DNA from: Clostridiaceae bacterium 14S0207
GTDB lineage: Bacteria; Bacillota; Clostridia; Clostridiales; Clostridiaceae
Assembly: GCA_003288255.1 (NCBI GenBank)
Contig: CP026601.1
Coordinates: 62,001 to 126,000 of the forward strand
Direction: 5' to 3'
DNA length: 64,000 bases
The notes under the pieces are model-generated. The model did not search any database. It saw only the letters and a list, made by a program, of their open reading frames with translations, and had not been told where the DNA came from. Both the position numbers and the translations under genes were made by a program. Positions 46,377-55,389 of the stretch are shown in pieces. Every line of letters begins with the position of its first letter. The stretch's first letter is position 1.

Positions 46377-46610
46377 ATGGCAATAGAAAATGTAGTTATT
46401 AAAACTAAATTAAAAATTGAGTACACAGATGGCTATAATGAAAAAACAGGTGAAGAAATTATAAAGACTAGAGATTATGGCAACATTAAAGCATCAGCTA
46501 AAAATGAAGATCTTTATGATGTTGCACATGCTATGTCTAGTGTTATGGCTGCCCCTACTCATGGTTATTTAAGATGTGATGAGTCTGAACTTTTAAAGGG
46601 AGATGAATAA
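46377..46610 (+). CDS. DUF1659 domain protein
   Basis: The 77-residue protein is soluble and beta-rich (KLKIEYTDGYNEKTGEEIIK, then TRDYGNIKASAKNEDLYDVA), matching the DUF1659 family. It forms the usual pair with a DUF2922 gene 45 bp downstream. AAGGAGTTGATAAG precedes the start. The function of the pair is unknown; it is widespread in Firmicutes. Confidence 0.8.
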   Translation: MAIENVVIKTKLKIEYTDGYNEKTGEEIIKTRDYGNIKASAKNEDLYDVAHAMSSVMAAPTHGYLRCDESELLKGDE

Positions 46611-46655
46611 AATCCATTTTTCTCTTTAAATAATTTAAGAAAGGAGAGATAATCT

Positions 46656-46883
46656 ATGGAAATAAAAGACTTAGTTATGACCTTCAAGAGCGAAGCTGAT
46701 AGAAAGGTAAATATTAAAGTACCAAATGTAAAAGGCGATCTTTCAGAAGAAAAAGTTGCTGAAGTAATGGATACCATTATTGATAAAGATGTTTTCGCAT
46801 ATAAAGCAGCTTCCCTAGTTAAGAAAGTACAAGCAGATCTTGTTAAGACAGAAATTGAAAGTTTTGATTTTAAAACTTTATAA
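46656..46883 (+). CDS. DUF2922 domain protein
   Basis: The 75-residue protein has the DUF2922 pattern: LVMTFKSEADRKVNIKVPNV, then LSEEKVAEVMDTIIDKDVFA. It starts after AAGGAGAGATAATCT and ends just before a terminator. It is the partner of the DUF1659 gene. The function is unknown. Confidence 0.82.
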   Translation: MEIKDLVMTFKSEADRKVNIKVPNVKGDLSEEKVAEVMDTIIDKDVFAYKAASLVKKVQADLVKTEIESFDFKTL

Positions 46884-46885
46884 TA

Positions 46886-46914
46886 AAAAAGCCTAGCTTT
46901 TAGCTAGGTTTTTC
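46886..46914 (+). terminator. terminator hairpin
   Basis: AAAAAGCCTAGCT pairs with AGCTAGGTTTTT after the DUF2922 gene. Confidence 0.8.
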
Positions 46915-46930
46915 TATTCCTAACGCCTTC

Positions 46931-46976
46931 AAAAATGGACACCTTGTCACACTTCATGTGACTCCTTCCATTTTTT
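46931..46976. terminator. long near-perfect hairpin between convergent genes
   Basis: AAAAATGGA pairs with TCCATTTTT, and inside it GTCACA pairs with TGTGAC. The 46-bp structure is unusually GC-rich for the region. It probably terminates the methyltransferase gene (-), but could be a separate palindromic element. Confidence 0.6.
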
Positions 46977-46999
46977 CAGTTGTTAAAGTTATTTTATTT

Positions 47000-48214
47000 T
47001 TACTCATTTTCAAAAATAGAATTTAACCTTAATCCCATTCTTTCAATTAATCCAACAACTAAAGCATTACCCATGCAAAAATACCTAAATCTTTCTGACA
47101 TACCTGTATTAGTCCATTCATCATCAAAACAGTTTAATCTCTCACATTCTACTGGCGTTAAAACTCTTAATCTTCCTGTTTCAGGATCCCTAACTACATG
47201 TGTACTTCTATTCTTACTAGCCTCACTTGTCAGCATAGTCCTTGCGGGAATATCTAAATTATCTGGAAAAGCTAATGCTCCTTCCCTATACATGTATTCA
47301 TGTCCTGTACTACTTCTTCTTGGTTCAGCTTTAGCACCTTTCATATATTGCCACTTTGATAAATCTTCGCCTAGGTAATATTTTTCATCAACATTAGACT
47401 GTAAAATTTCTGATAATGTTGTAGTTTCTTCCTTATTGGGAATGACTTTATATGTATTTATTTCTTTCTCATTTAAAATACCCGCTTCTAAAAATCCAAA
47501 TGAAAAATTATCTGATATATGTAATAAATCTTCTTCTATAGATATGTTAGCCTGGGTAGAAATCTCTTCTACCTTAAATTCACTACTAAAGAAACTTTGA
47601 TTTTTAAAATACTGTTCTATTCCATATTTTTTTATTTTATTTTGTACTGTTTTAAAGTGTGTTGTTGAATTATTATATGCAAAAATAAATATACGTCTTC
47701 TTCTTTGAGCAAATCCGTAATCTGCAGCATTTATAACTCTCCATTCAACGTTATAACCTAAATCTCTAAAACAAGATAACATAATTCCAAAATCTCTTCC
47801 TCTTTGATTTGTAGGGGATTTTAGTAATCTATCTACATTCTCCAAAAGTACAAACGGTGGTCTTTTTCTTTCTAATATCTTTTTAATTTCCCACCACAAA
47901 ACACCTTTTTTACCTTGAATTCCTCTAGCACCTGTGCTTGCCACTGAATAATCTTGGCAAGGAAAACCGCCCACTAACAGTGAGTGATTTGGTATATTAT
48001 ATCGCTCTGGATTATTATTAACTTGAGCTATATCTATATTTACGGAACATGTATTAGGAAAATGTGATACATAACATTCATATGCATCTTGCCTAGTTCT
48101 GCTAGGTTCCCATTGATTAGCCCAAATAACCTCCCAATTTCCTGCTTTACTTAGTCCTAGGTGAAATCCACCTACTCCTGCAAATAACTCAACAACACTT
48201 TTAGATAGTGTCAT
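47000..48214 (-). CDS. DNA (cytosine-5) methyltransferase, Sau3AI-type system
   Basis: The 404-residue enzyme shows the C5-methyltransferase motifs in order: I (VVELFAGVGGFHLGL), IV (GGFPCQDYS with the catalytic Cys near residue 85), VI (LLENVDRLL), VIII (FAQRRRRIF), IX (PARTMLTSEASKNRSTH) and X (FCMGNALVVGL). The region between VIII and IX, about 130-270, is the variable recognition domain. With the Sau3AI-like endonuclease encoded upstream it should form a type II restriction-modification system; M.Sau3AI homologs methylate cytosine in GATC. The specificity is inferred from its partner. Confidence 0.92.
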   Translation of the reverse strand: MTLSKSVVELFAGVGGFHLGLSKAGNWEVIWANQWEPSRTRQDAYECYVSHFPNTCSVNIDIAQVNNNPERYNIPNHSLLVGGFPCQDYSVASTGARGIQGKKGVLWWEIKKILERKRPPFVLLENVDRLLKSPTNQRGRDFGIMLSCFRDLGYNVEWRVINAADYGFAQRRRRIFIFAYNNSTTHFKTVQNKIKKYGIEQYFKNQSFFSSEFKVEEISTQANISIEEDLLHISDNFSFGFLEAGILNEKEINTYKVIPNKEETTTLSEILQSNVDEKYYLGEDLSKWQYMKGAKAEPRRSSTGHEYMYREGALAFPDNLDIPARTMLTSEASKNRSTHVVRDPETGRLRVLTPVECERLNCFDDEWTNTGMSERFRYFCMGNALVVGLIERMGLRLNSIFENE

Positions 48215-48493
48215 AACTTCACCAACTTCTCTTATTATTAGTCATTATTTATTATATTTTGTTAATAAACTCTAAATATGCTTCAACTAATAATTATATT
48301 AAAACTAAGTTGTAAGTACAATAATTTTTTTCAGTATACTAACTTTATTTTTTATAACTATATACACTTGATTAGCAATCTTTTCTAAAATTTCTTTTAT
48401 AATCACTATATTTATTGGCCTTTAACAGTATTTTTCACTATTAAAATAATAAAAGTAACATTCATTTTCATTCTGTATTACTATCTTTCCATT

Positions 48494-48577
48494 CTAATTA
48501 TTACTTCTTATTTGTTCTGCATATTGATATACGTTATCTTTATTTAATCCCTTTCCATTTAAATATTCTCTGCCATT
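48494..48577 (-). other. short open fragment in the R-M spacer
   Basis: The spacer (48215-48590) holds a frame encoding NGREYLNGKGLNKDNVYQYA followed by EQIRSNN and a stop, without a start codon. It looks protein-like and may be the tail of a lost gene. No promoter is evident elsewhere in the spacer. Confidence 0.35.
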
Positions 48578-48590
48578 TAATCACCTACTT

Positions 48591-50117
48591 TTAACTAATT
48601 TGATCTATTAAATAACTTTTATTAAGCCAAAAACATTGTTTTGTAAACTCTTCGCCATTAGGAAGAAGATATGTATCTTCTTTATCTCTACCATGTGGTC
48701 TTACATGAGCTACCTTATTATCCTTTGATTTTGGCAGATTATTTTCCCTTTTATTTCCCCTAGGTATAATTTTAATACCATTATTTATGGCATTAACAGT
48801 TTTTTCCCACACATCTTTAACATGAATTTCTAAATCATCATACGGAATACTCCAAAACATACCCTTTTCAAGTCTTAAAATTCCTTCATCATCGAATTTA
48901 TATATAACAAATAAATACCTAGTATTAAGAAACATTTCTCTTAACTTAGAAGTTTCCCACTCTTCTTGAACAATTTCAGTAAACTTAAATGCTGGAAATG
49001 ACATACTTTGATCTATGCTTCCATTTGAATTTACTCTAATAGACTTAACCTTTATATTAGCTTTTTCAAATTCTTGGGAATTTTTTGTTTTAACACCTAA
49101 CATTGCAAGTGCCACCATAGAAGCATAATTTTTACTCTTTTTATTACATTCAACCCCATATAAATTTGCCAAAGTATCAATGTCCTTCGCCTTATTAATA
49201 TTAATTTGTTCTATTACAAACTCTTCGAATGTTTTATCCTCTAGTTGACTTATATCTTTTATAATAGAGTCATTATATGTTTTTTTACCTGGAATTATAT
49301 AATTATTTAGTAAATATGTCATATATGAAACTTTAAATGAAAACGCTCTCTGTTTAGCTGGTTCAGTAGAATAAGGTTGAGATCTTAGGCTATTTTTATT
49401 AGCACCCTTAGTACACGCAGCTAAATAGTTAGTATCACTTTCAGATAACTTATGAGCTTCTCCATTTCTTATTTTATTTACTATAGTTTTCCAATCTTCC
49501 TTTATTATCTTTAAGTCTTCTTTAGGAATTTCAACTAATTGAGCAAATTTAAAAAGATAATCTAATTTATCTATACCTTTTTCATAAAGATATAAAACTA
49601 ATAATATTAATTTATTCTTATTTAAAAAAGTACTAGATTCAAATTCTTCATCACAAATATCAATATAATTAATTATATTTAACACTAATCTTTCTTTTGC
49701 AGAAAAGTCATTTCCTTTTTTGTTCTTTTTTATAGGAGAAGATTTCAACTCTACTCCAGCTTCTTTAAAATCAGGACCATTTACACTATTAGGTTCATAA
49801 AGAAAATAATATTTCTCTAATAACTGTCCTAAACCACCTTTACCCTTATAATGCTTATATTCAGCTGGTAATATATCTCTAGTGCTTTTTTCTATTAATT
49901 TCTTTGCATATTCTTCAATTGATTTTGGAGAATATATATCATATGGTAATATTGGTTTATTCTCTTTAGTTAATGGCTTATCTTCTACTCTTTTAATTGG
50001 ATTGTAGAAATCAGTTTCTATTCCTTTAATGGGAACAGACAAATTATTTTTTTCTCTATCAACAGTAGTTAATTTATATGATACTCTTTTAATTGGATTA
50101 GATTCCTTATCTGACAT
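48591..50117 (-). CDS. Sau3AI-like type II restriction endonuclease
   Basis: The 508-residue protein has the MutH/Sau3AI catalytic region near residues 105-155: KGGLGQLLEKYYFLYEPN, PDFKEAGVELKSSPIKK (the D ... E-x-K active site, with VELKSSP) and the following ERLVLNIINY. The length matches Sau3AI-type enzymes, which carry a second, non-catalytic MutH-like domain at the C-terminus, expected here after about residue 250. Relatives cut at GATC. It lies upstream of, and on the same strand as, the methyltransferase. A GGGGGATATATTT site precedes the start. Confidence 0.88.
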   Translation of the reverse strand: MSDKESNPIKRVSYKLTTVDREKNNLSVPIKGIETDFYNPIKRVEDKPLTKENKPILPYDIYSPKSIEEYAKKLIEKSTRDILPAEYKHYKGKGGLGQLLEKYYFLYEPNSVNGPDFKEAGVELKSSPIKKNKKGNDFSAKERLVLNIINYIDICDEEFESSTFLNKNKLILLVLYLYEKGIDKLDYLFKFAQLVEIPKEDLKIIKEDWKTIVNKIRNGEAHKLSESDTNYLAACTKGANKNSLRSQPYSTEPAKQRAFSFKVSYMTYLLNNYIIPGKKTYNDSIIKDISQLEDKTFEEFVIEQININKAKDIDTLANLYGVECNKKSKNYASMVALAMLGVKTKNSQEFEKANIKVKSIRVNSNGSIDQSMSFPAFKFTEIVQEEWETSKLREMFLNTRYLFVIYKFDDEGILRLEKGMFWSIPYDDLEIHVKDVWEKTVNAINNGIKIIPRGNKRENNLPKSKDNKVAHVRPHGRDKEDTYLLPNGEEFTKQCFWLNKSYLIDQIS

Positions 50118-50281
50118 AAATATATCCCCCTAAACAAAAATGTATTATTTTTTAAGTATACCATTTAATTTAGCAATACAAAATTACAATATATAAAATA
50201 TTATGAAATAGATATACATTAAAAAATATATATTTTTTATAATATGTTAAATATAATAGTATTAACCAATAATATTATATA

Positions 50282-50309
50282 TTGACAAAATAAGTGAATA
50301 TGATAATCT
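50282..50309 (+). promoter_or_regulatory. candidate promoter of the ABC pair
   Basis: A consensus TTGACA (50282-50287) is followed by TGATAAT/TAATCT 14-16 bp downstream. The same sequence stands before the left copy on the minus strand near 29370. An A/T-rich perfect stem (AAAAAATATATATTTTTT) lies just upstream. Confidence 0.5.
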
Positions 50310-50342
50310 TAATAGAAAAAGGCTTCTTTAGAAGATAAAGAT

Positions 50343-50411
50343 ATGTATAAACCCTCCTACTTTGCATGTGAAAGCACCAAAGTTAGAAAAGATTTATATG
50401 AAAACACATAA
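50343..50411 (+). CDS. 22-codon leader ORF, right copy
   Basis: The peptide MYKPSYFACESTKV ... ENT corresponds to the left-arm ORF with a single L to F change at residue 7. It ends 27 nt before the ABC gene. One Cys, several Lys/Arg and two Tyr are present. There is no good Shine-Dalgarno. Confidence 0.4.
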   Translation: MYKPSYFACESTKVRKDLYENT

Positions 50412-50438
50412 CAAAATATAGTTAGGAGCACATTTGTC

Positions 50439-52091
50439 ATGAAAAAGTATATAAGTAATGTAAAAGATTATATAATCTTGCAATACATATTTGAAATTTT
50501 GGCTACTCTTTCCATAGCAGCAGTTCCATATATGCAAAAACTGCTTTTAGATAAAATGCAAGAAGGAAATAATGTACAAAACAGTTTTATTCATATAATA
50601 TTTGTTGTGACAATTTGTATTGTTGTGTATTGTCTCTGTTCTTGGTTAAGTTCAAGGTATACCATACTCCGTATTAATAAAATGAGAGAGCATATGCAGA
50701 AGGATCTCTTTAAATCATTTTCAAAAATGGGTTATAACATGTTTAAGAAGAAAAATATAGGTGAGTATATATCTATGCAGAATACGGATATAGCTATACT
50801 TATAGGAGATTATTTTCAGCCTTTAATAGATTTATTCAGACCCATAAGTATAATATGCATATATGCATTTTCAATATGTTTTTATATTAACTGGAAAATA
50901 GCTATTATTATGTTTTCCATGTCAATAGTAATATGTATTATACCTAAATTATTTCAAAAGCCATTGGCAAAAGTAAGAAAAAAACATGTGGAACAACAGG
51001 GCCGGTACACATCACAGGTTAAAGATTATTTAGAGGGTTTTAAACTTATAAATGATAATACTCGTGAAAAAATAAAGAAACAGCATAAAAGTAGTGTATG
51101 CAGAACTTCTGAAGCTATAAAAAACTTTGGCATTTTTAAGGCTTTTACAACATTGATATATGATTCTGGAACGAAATTTATGGAGATAATTGTATTTTTG
51201 CTTGTAGGCATACTTATAATAAAAAGAGAAATAAGCGTAGGAACTGCATTGGCTATATTTTCATATTCCTATTGTTTTATAGGGCCTTTTGAGGATTTTC
51301 TATATGATATAACAACTTTAAATTCTACAAAAGAGGTAAAGAATAGATTTTCAAGCTATATAAACTATATCAACCAAAATAACCTTAAACCCACTGAAAT
51401 CTCAAAGTTTAAGGACAAAATAACTATGAAGAATGTATGTCTTTCCTACGATAATTTTAACTTGAACAATATATGTTGCAGTTTTAAAAAAGGAAAGAAG
51501 TATGCCATTATTGGTCATAGTGGTTCAGGAAAATCTACTATGATAAATTTACTTATGAAATACGAAATACCTGATAGTGGCGAAATAAGTATAGATGGAT
51601 GTAGTATTGCAAATTTGAATATTGATGATATTGTAATGTGCATAAGCCAGCAGGAGCATATATACAGAGAAAGTTTTGAAAATAATGTTACGGTATTTGG
51701 CTCATATTCACGCAGTTCTTTTAGTGAAGTGTTGAACAAATATGACAATAGTATAATAGATAAGATAAAACATAAGGAAAACTGCAGTGACTTAAGTGGT
51801 GGTGAAAAACAGCTTACATCATTTATAAGATCTTTAGTAAGTGGAAACCATGTTTTAATTATGGATGAGCCTTTTTCAGCCATGGATGCTGGAACCTTAA
51901 AGAAAGTCATGGATATATTGTTTGAATTAGAGGACAAGACAATTATAATGGTTACACATAATCTGGATATGAACCTAGAGAAGTTTGATGAAGTAATATT
52001 AATGGATGAAGGTTCAATAGTTGAAAAGGGAATGTTTCACAAGGTCAGAGAAAATTATGTGTTTAATCATAAGTTGGCAATGAATAAATAA
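50439..52091 (+). CDS. ABC exporter half-transporter A, right copy
   Basis: This is the inverted copy of the gene at 27565-29217; I find no amino-acid difference across its 550 residues. It has the same six-helix domain and ATPase motifs (GHSGSGKST, LSGGEKQ, VLIMDEPFSAMD). The start is preceded by TAGGAGCACATTTGTC. Full identity over a whole gene points to a recent duplication or ongoing conversion between arms. Confidence 0.92.
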   Translation: MKKYISNVKDYIILQYIFEILATLSIAAVPYMQKLLLDKMQEGNNVQNSFIHIIFVVTICIVVYCLCSWLSSRYTILRINKMREHMQKDLFKSFSKMGYNMFKKKNIGEYISMQNTDIAILIGDYFQPLIDLFRPISIICIYAFSICFYINWKIAIIMFSMSIVICIIPKLFQKPLAKVRKKHVEQQGRYTSQVKDYLEGFKLINDNTREKIKKQHKSSVCRTSEAIKNFGIFKAFTTLIYDSGTKFMEIIVFLLVGILIIKREISVGTALAIFSYSYCFIGPFEDFLYDITTLNSTKEVKNRFSSYINYINQNNLKPTEISKFKDKITMKNVCLSYDNFNLNNICCSFKKGKKYAIIGHSGSGKSTMINLLMKYEIPDSGEISIDGCSIANLNIDDIVMCISQQEHIYRESFENNVTVFGSYSRSSFSEVLNKYDNSIIDKIKHKENCSDLSGGEKQLTSFIRSLVSGNHVLIMDEPFSAMDAGTLKKVMDILFELEDKTIIMVTHNLDMNLEKFDEVILMDEGSIVEKGMFHKVRENYVFNHKLAMNK

Positions 52092-52115
52092 AAAATACAG
52101 GGGATACAGGAAAAA

Positions 52116-53768
52116 ATGAAAAAATATATTTGGAAGATAAAAGGTTTAATAAGTGCTGAAATCTTATTTGGCATATTTGCTGCTATAAGTATAGCTCTGG
52201 TACCAAATTTTGAAAAGAAGCTTGTAGATAAATTATTTAGTTCTGAATATTCAAACAATACTCTTTTTAATATGGTAATGCTGTTTGCATTATGTGTGGC
52301 AGCAATATGTATATTTTCATATTTGTCCAGTATAATGGAGGAGAGCTGGAAGTCATCAATGAGAAGTATGATTCAGACAGATTTTTTTGATTCACTGGTT
52401 GAAACAGATTATAGATGGTTTAGAAACAAAAATGTAGGAGAATATATATCTATAGAAACAAATAATATTGATGTTATTGTAGAAGAATATATGCAACCAG
52501 TAATTAGTCTTATAAATGTAGTAATAAAGATATGTATATATGCAGTTGTAATGTATTTGTGCATTGACTGGAGAGTTGCCTTATCTATTTTTGTCATGTC
52601 AGTAATAGTAATTTTTATTCCAAAGATATTTAAAAAGAGAAATGGACAGCTTGGAAATATGTCTATGGAAGCTACTGGTCAATATACCATCTCTGTAAAG
52701 GATTATCTAGAAGGTATTAAGCTTATAAACAATAATACCAGAAGATTTGTTCTACAACAACATAATAAAGCTGTAGATAAAATGACTGCGGCAAAAATTA
52801 AAAGAGGTTTGTTTGGTATATTTTCAATGTCTATGGAAGTTTTTGGAATAAAGATTATGGAGCTCATGGTGTTTATTATTGTAGCTTTATTACTTATACG
52901 AGGGGATTTAACTGCTGGTATGGTAATTGCTGTTTTCAGTTATTCTGCATATTTCATAGGTCCACTTCAAGAAGCTTTAAACAAAATAGATTTCATAAAT
53001 TCTAGGAGAACGGTAAAGGAAAAATTTATAGAAGCTATAAACATCAATAGACAGCAACAGAAAAATCTGCATAAACTTTCTAACTTCAAAGACAAAATAA
53101 CTATGAAGAATGTATGTCTTTCCTACGATAATTTTAACTTGAACAACATATGTTGTTGTTTTGAAAAAGGAAAGAAATATGCCATTATTGGTCATAGTGG
53201 TTCAGGAAAATCTACTATGATAAATTTACTTATGAAATATGAAAGGCCTGATAGTGGCGAAATAAGTATAGATGGATGTAATATTGCAAGTTTGAATATT
53301 GATGATATTGTAATGTGTATAAGCCAGCAGGAACATGTATACAGAGAAAGTTTTGAAAATAATGTTACGGTATTTGGCTCATATTCACGCAGTTCTTTTA
53401 GTGAAATTCTGAATAACTATAGTAATAGTATACTAGATAAGATAAAACATAAGGAAAACTGCAGTGACTTAAGTGGTGGTGAAAAACAGCTTACATCATT
53501 TATAAGATCTTTAGTAAGTGGAAACGATGTTTTAATTATGGATGAGCCTTTTTCAGCCATGGATGCTGGAACCTTAAAGAAGGTCATTGATATATTGTTT
53601 GAGTTAGAGGACAAGACAATTATAATGGTTACACATAATCTGGGTATGAATCTAGACAAGTTCGATGAAGTAATATTAATGGATGATGGTTCAATAGTTG
53701 AAAGTGGTAAATTTAGCAAAGTAAGAGAAAATCATGTGTTTAGATCAAAAATGATGGTAAAGAATTGA
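52116..53768 (+). CDS. ABC exporter half-transporter B, right copy
   Basis: This is the inverted copy of 25888-27540, with 550 residues. The membrane domains appear identical. Seven residues differ in the ATPase half, and two of these (N for K in SYDNFNLNN, Q for K in SQQEH) equal the residue in half-transporter A, as expected from conversion between the neighbouring ATPase domains. It forms the pair with the gene ending 24 nt upstream. Confidence 0.9.
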   Translation: MKKYIWKIKGLISAEILFGIFAAISIALVPNFEKKLVDKLFSSEYSNNTLFNMVMLFALCVAAICIFSYLSSIMEESWKSSMRSMIQTDFFDSLVETDYRWFRNKNVGEYISIETNNIDVIVEEYMQPVISLINVVIKICIYAVVMYLCIDWRVALSIFVMSVIVIFIPKIFKKRNGQLGNMSMEATGQYTISVKDYLEGIKLINNNTRRFVLQQHNKAVDKMTAAKIKRGLFGIFSMSMEVFGIKIMELMVFIIVALLLIRGDLTAGMVIAVFSYSAYFIGPLQEALNKIDFINSRRTVKEKFIEAININRQQQKNLHKLSNFKDKITMKNVCLSYDNFNLNNICCCFEKGKKYAIIGHSGSGKSTMINLLMKYERPDSGEISIDGCNIASLNIDDIVMCISQQEHVYRESFENNVTVFGSYSRSSFSEILNNYSNSILDKIKHKENCSDLSGGEKQLTSFIRSLVSGNDVLIMDEPFSAMDAGTLKKVIDILFELEDKTIIMVTHNLGMNLDKFDEVILMDDGSIVESGKFSKVRENHVFRSKMMVKN

Positions 53769-53804
53769 GAAGAAATAATATAGGGTAAAATTTAAAAACA
53801 ATAT

Positions 53805-53930
53805 AAGAAAGGATTATAGACTGCAGTGATTGCAGTTTATAATCCTTTTTTAGATTTTTAATTTCATCTATTGTAAGTACAGTTGCCTTGGATATAATCT
53901 CTAAATCCATATTCATAACTAAAAGGAAAT
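53805..53930 (-). repeat. 3' remnant of an rpn gene with its hairpin
   Basis: Read on the minus strand, it encodes NFLLVMNMDLEIISKATVLT and IDEIKNLKK near the C-terminus of Rpn, then the shared hairpin. It was carried with the duplicated ABC unit and stops at about 53925. Confidence 0.8.
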
Positions 53931-54607
53931 TAGACATTATTAAAATGATTCATATACTTAGACAATGATGAATATAACTCAAATTTATTTGTTTTTGTAT
54001 TTTGAACTAATATAATTCTCTCATCAATTATATACAATACATCTTCATTAATTTTTTTAACTTGTACAATCTTGTCTATATCACATTTTTCACCACAAAT
54101 ATAATCTGTTGTCTTAACTCCAATTAATTCTTTATCTTTATAAAAATAAGCGTCGGTTTCATGTTGTAAATAATTAGAATATAACTTTCCTACTATCTTT
54201 ATATTAATATTATTTTTAGCATGTAGGGTCCATTTATATACTTGAGGACATTTCAAACAGTATATAAATAAACTTAACAAAGCAAATATTGTAACAAGTA
54301 CTTTTAAATATGGTTTTCTCAATTTACCCCAAATACTTATTAAAGCAATTATACAAATTATACAATCTATGTAAAAATCAGGCAGTATACTAAAAATAAC
54401 TTTATAAATTAATAATGCAATTGCACAGAAAATAAAAAGATATTTGGATTTTTTATTTATGTTATTATCCATAATCACTAATACACTTAACAAGATCACA
54501 CAACCTATATAAAGATCAAGTGCACCAAAAATACATTCATAAATTAATAATGCAATTGCACAAAAAATCAAAGGATATTTCAAGTTTTTATTTAAGCCAT
54601 TGTTCAT
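53930..54607 (-). CDS. membrane protein with an internal tandem duplication
   Basis: The 225-residue protein has two copies of a two-helix unit: NKNLKYPLIFCAIALLIY near residue 6 and NKKSKYLFIFCAIALLIY near residue 51. The DNA is also clearly repeated, so the duplication is recent. A soluble C-terminal region of about 105 residues follows (from about 120), with a CGEKCDID motif. It starts after GGAGAAACGTTT. The stop lies exactly at the edge of the right inverted-repeat arm. The family is unknown. Confidence 0.65.
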   Translation of the reverse strand: MNNGLNKNLKYPLIFCAIALLIYECIFGALDLYIGCVILLSVLVIMDNNINKKSKYLFIFCAIALLIYKVIFSILPDFYIDCIICIIALISIWGKLRKPYLKVLVTIFALLSLFIYCLKCPQVYKWTLHAKNNINIKIVGKLYSNYLQHETDAYFYKDKELIGVKTTDYICGEKCDIDKIVQVKKINEDVLYIIDERIILVQNTKTNKFELYSSLSKYMNHFNNV

Positions 54608-54691
54608 AAACGTTTCTCCTTTAGGATTTATCTTATACTATAACCTACTCTAAATTATCATAAATTCTCTAATTATAAACCTTTAAATACC

Positions 54692-55150
54692 TTAAGCTTT
54701 CCTATGCTCTCTATTTAAAGCTATCATCATAACTATAAATGTATAAATAGGTATTATAAAAAACTTAAATTTTAAAATTCCATATTGTTTTATTATCTCA
54801 AATAGGCTAACAAGTGGTAAATTTGCAAGTTCTAAAAAAAGGTTAATATTCTCTGGATATATAGTACCCCAAAGCCCTATGTCTCTATATGATAAAAAAC
54901 TTTCTATATCAAAACTAAGTAAAAGCATGAATATAATACTTAAACCAAATAATATAAATATTCCTTTTTTATTCAATCTAAATACTTTAATTAATTTTAT
55001 AATAATTATTATTTGAAGAAATACTGCTATTGTTTGAGAAAACACTTGAAACACATAAGGCATGTTTAATTTATCTATAATGCCATCCATACATCCTCCA
55101 GTAATAATTATTAAGAAATATATAAGAATTATTTTTTCTATAGTCTTCAA
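54692..55150 (-). CDS. hypothetical membrane protein
   Basis: The 152-residue protein has four predicted helices (about residues 5-22, 33-54, 62-80 and 122-145). The start is TTG after AAGGGGT. A GGCMDG segment follows the first helix and resembles a lipobox only loosely. No family is recognised. Confidence 0.55.
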   Translation of the reverse strand: MKTIEKIILIYFLIIITGGCMDGIIDKLNMPYVFQVFSQTIAVFLQIIIIIKLIKVFRLNKKGIFILFGLSIIFMLLLSFDIESFLSYRDIGLWGTIYPENINLFLELANLPLVSLFEIIKQYGILKFKFFIIPIYTFIVMMIALNREHRKA

Positions 55151-55263
55151 CTTAAATACCCCTTACTCTCATTGATTGTATAACACTAAACTTAGATTAA
55201 AATTAAAAGTTACATTATTATATACATAATTTATTTTATCACGAATTTTCTCAATACTTCAAT

Positions 55264-55298
55264 TAAAAAAACCTAGACAAAACTCTAGGTCTATTTTT
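55264..55298 (-). terminator. terminator of the 55390-55800 gene
   Basis: ACCTAGA pairs with TCTAGGT around CAAAAC, with a run of seven T on the minus strand. Confidence 0.75.
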
Positions 55299-55389
55299 TC
55301 TATTTTGTTTGAACTATCTTATGAGTGTCTTTTAACTGGTACGCTTGTCCAAACATTCCTTTTCCCATTGTTTTTTTATTATCTATTAC

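Larger units (their letters stand above)
50203..53925 (+). repeat. right arm of the 3.7-kb inverted repeat
   Basis: This arm matches 25730-29453 inverted. It contains the promoter/leader region, two ABC exporter genes and, at its far end, the last ~120 bp of an rpn gene in reverse. Beyond about 53925 the match stops within the rpn tail, at the stop codon of the next gene. Confidence 0.9.
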
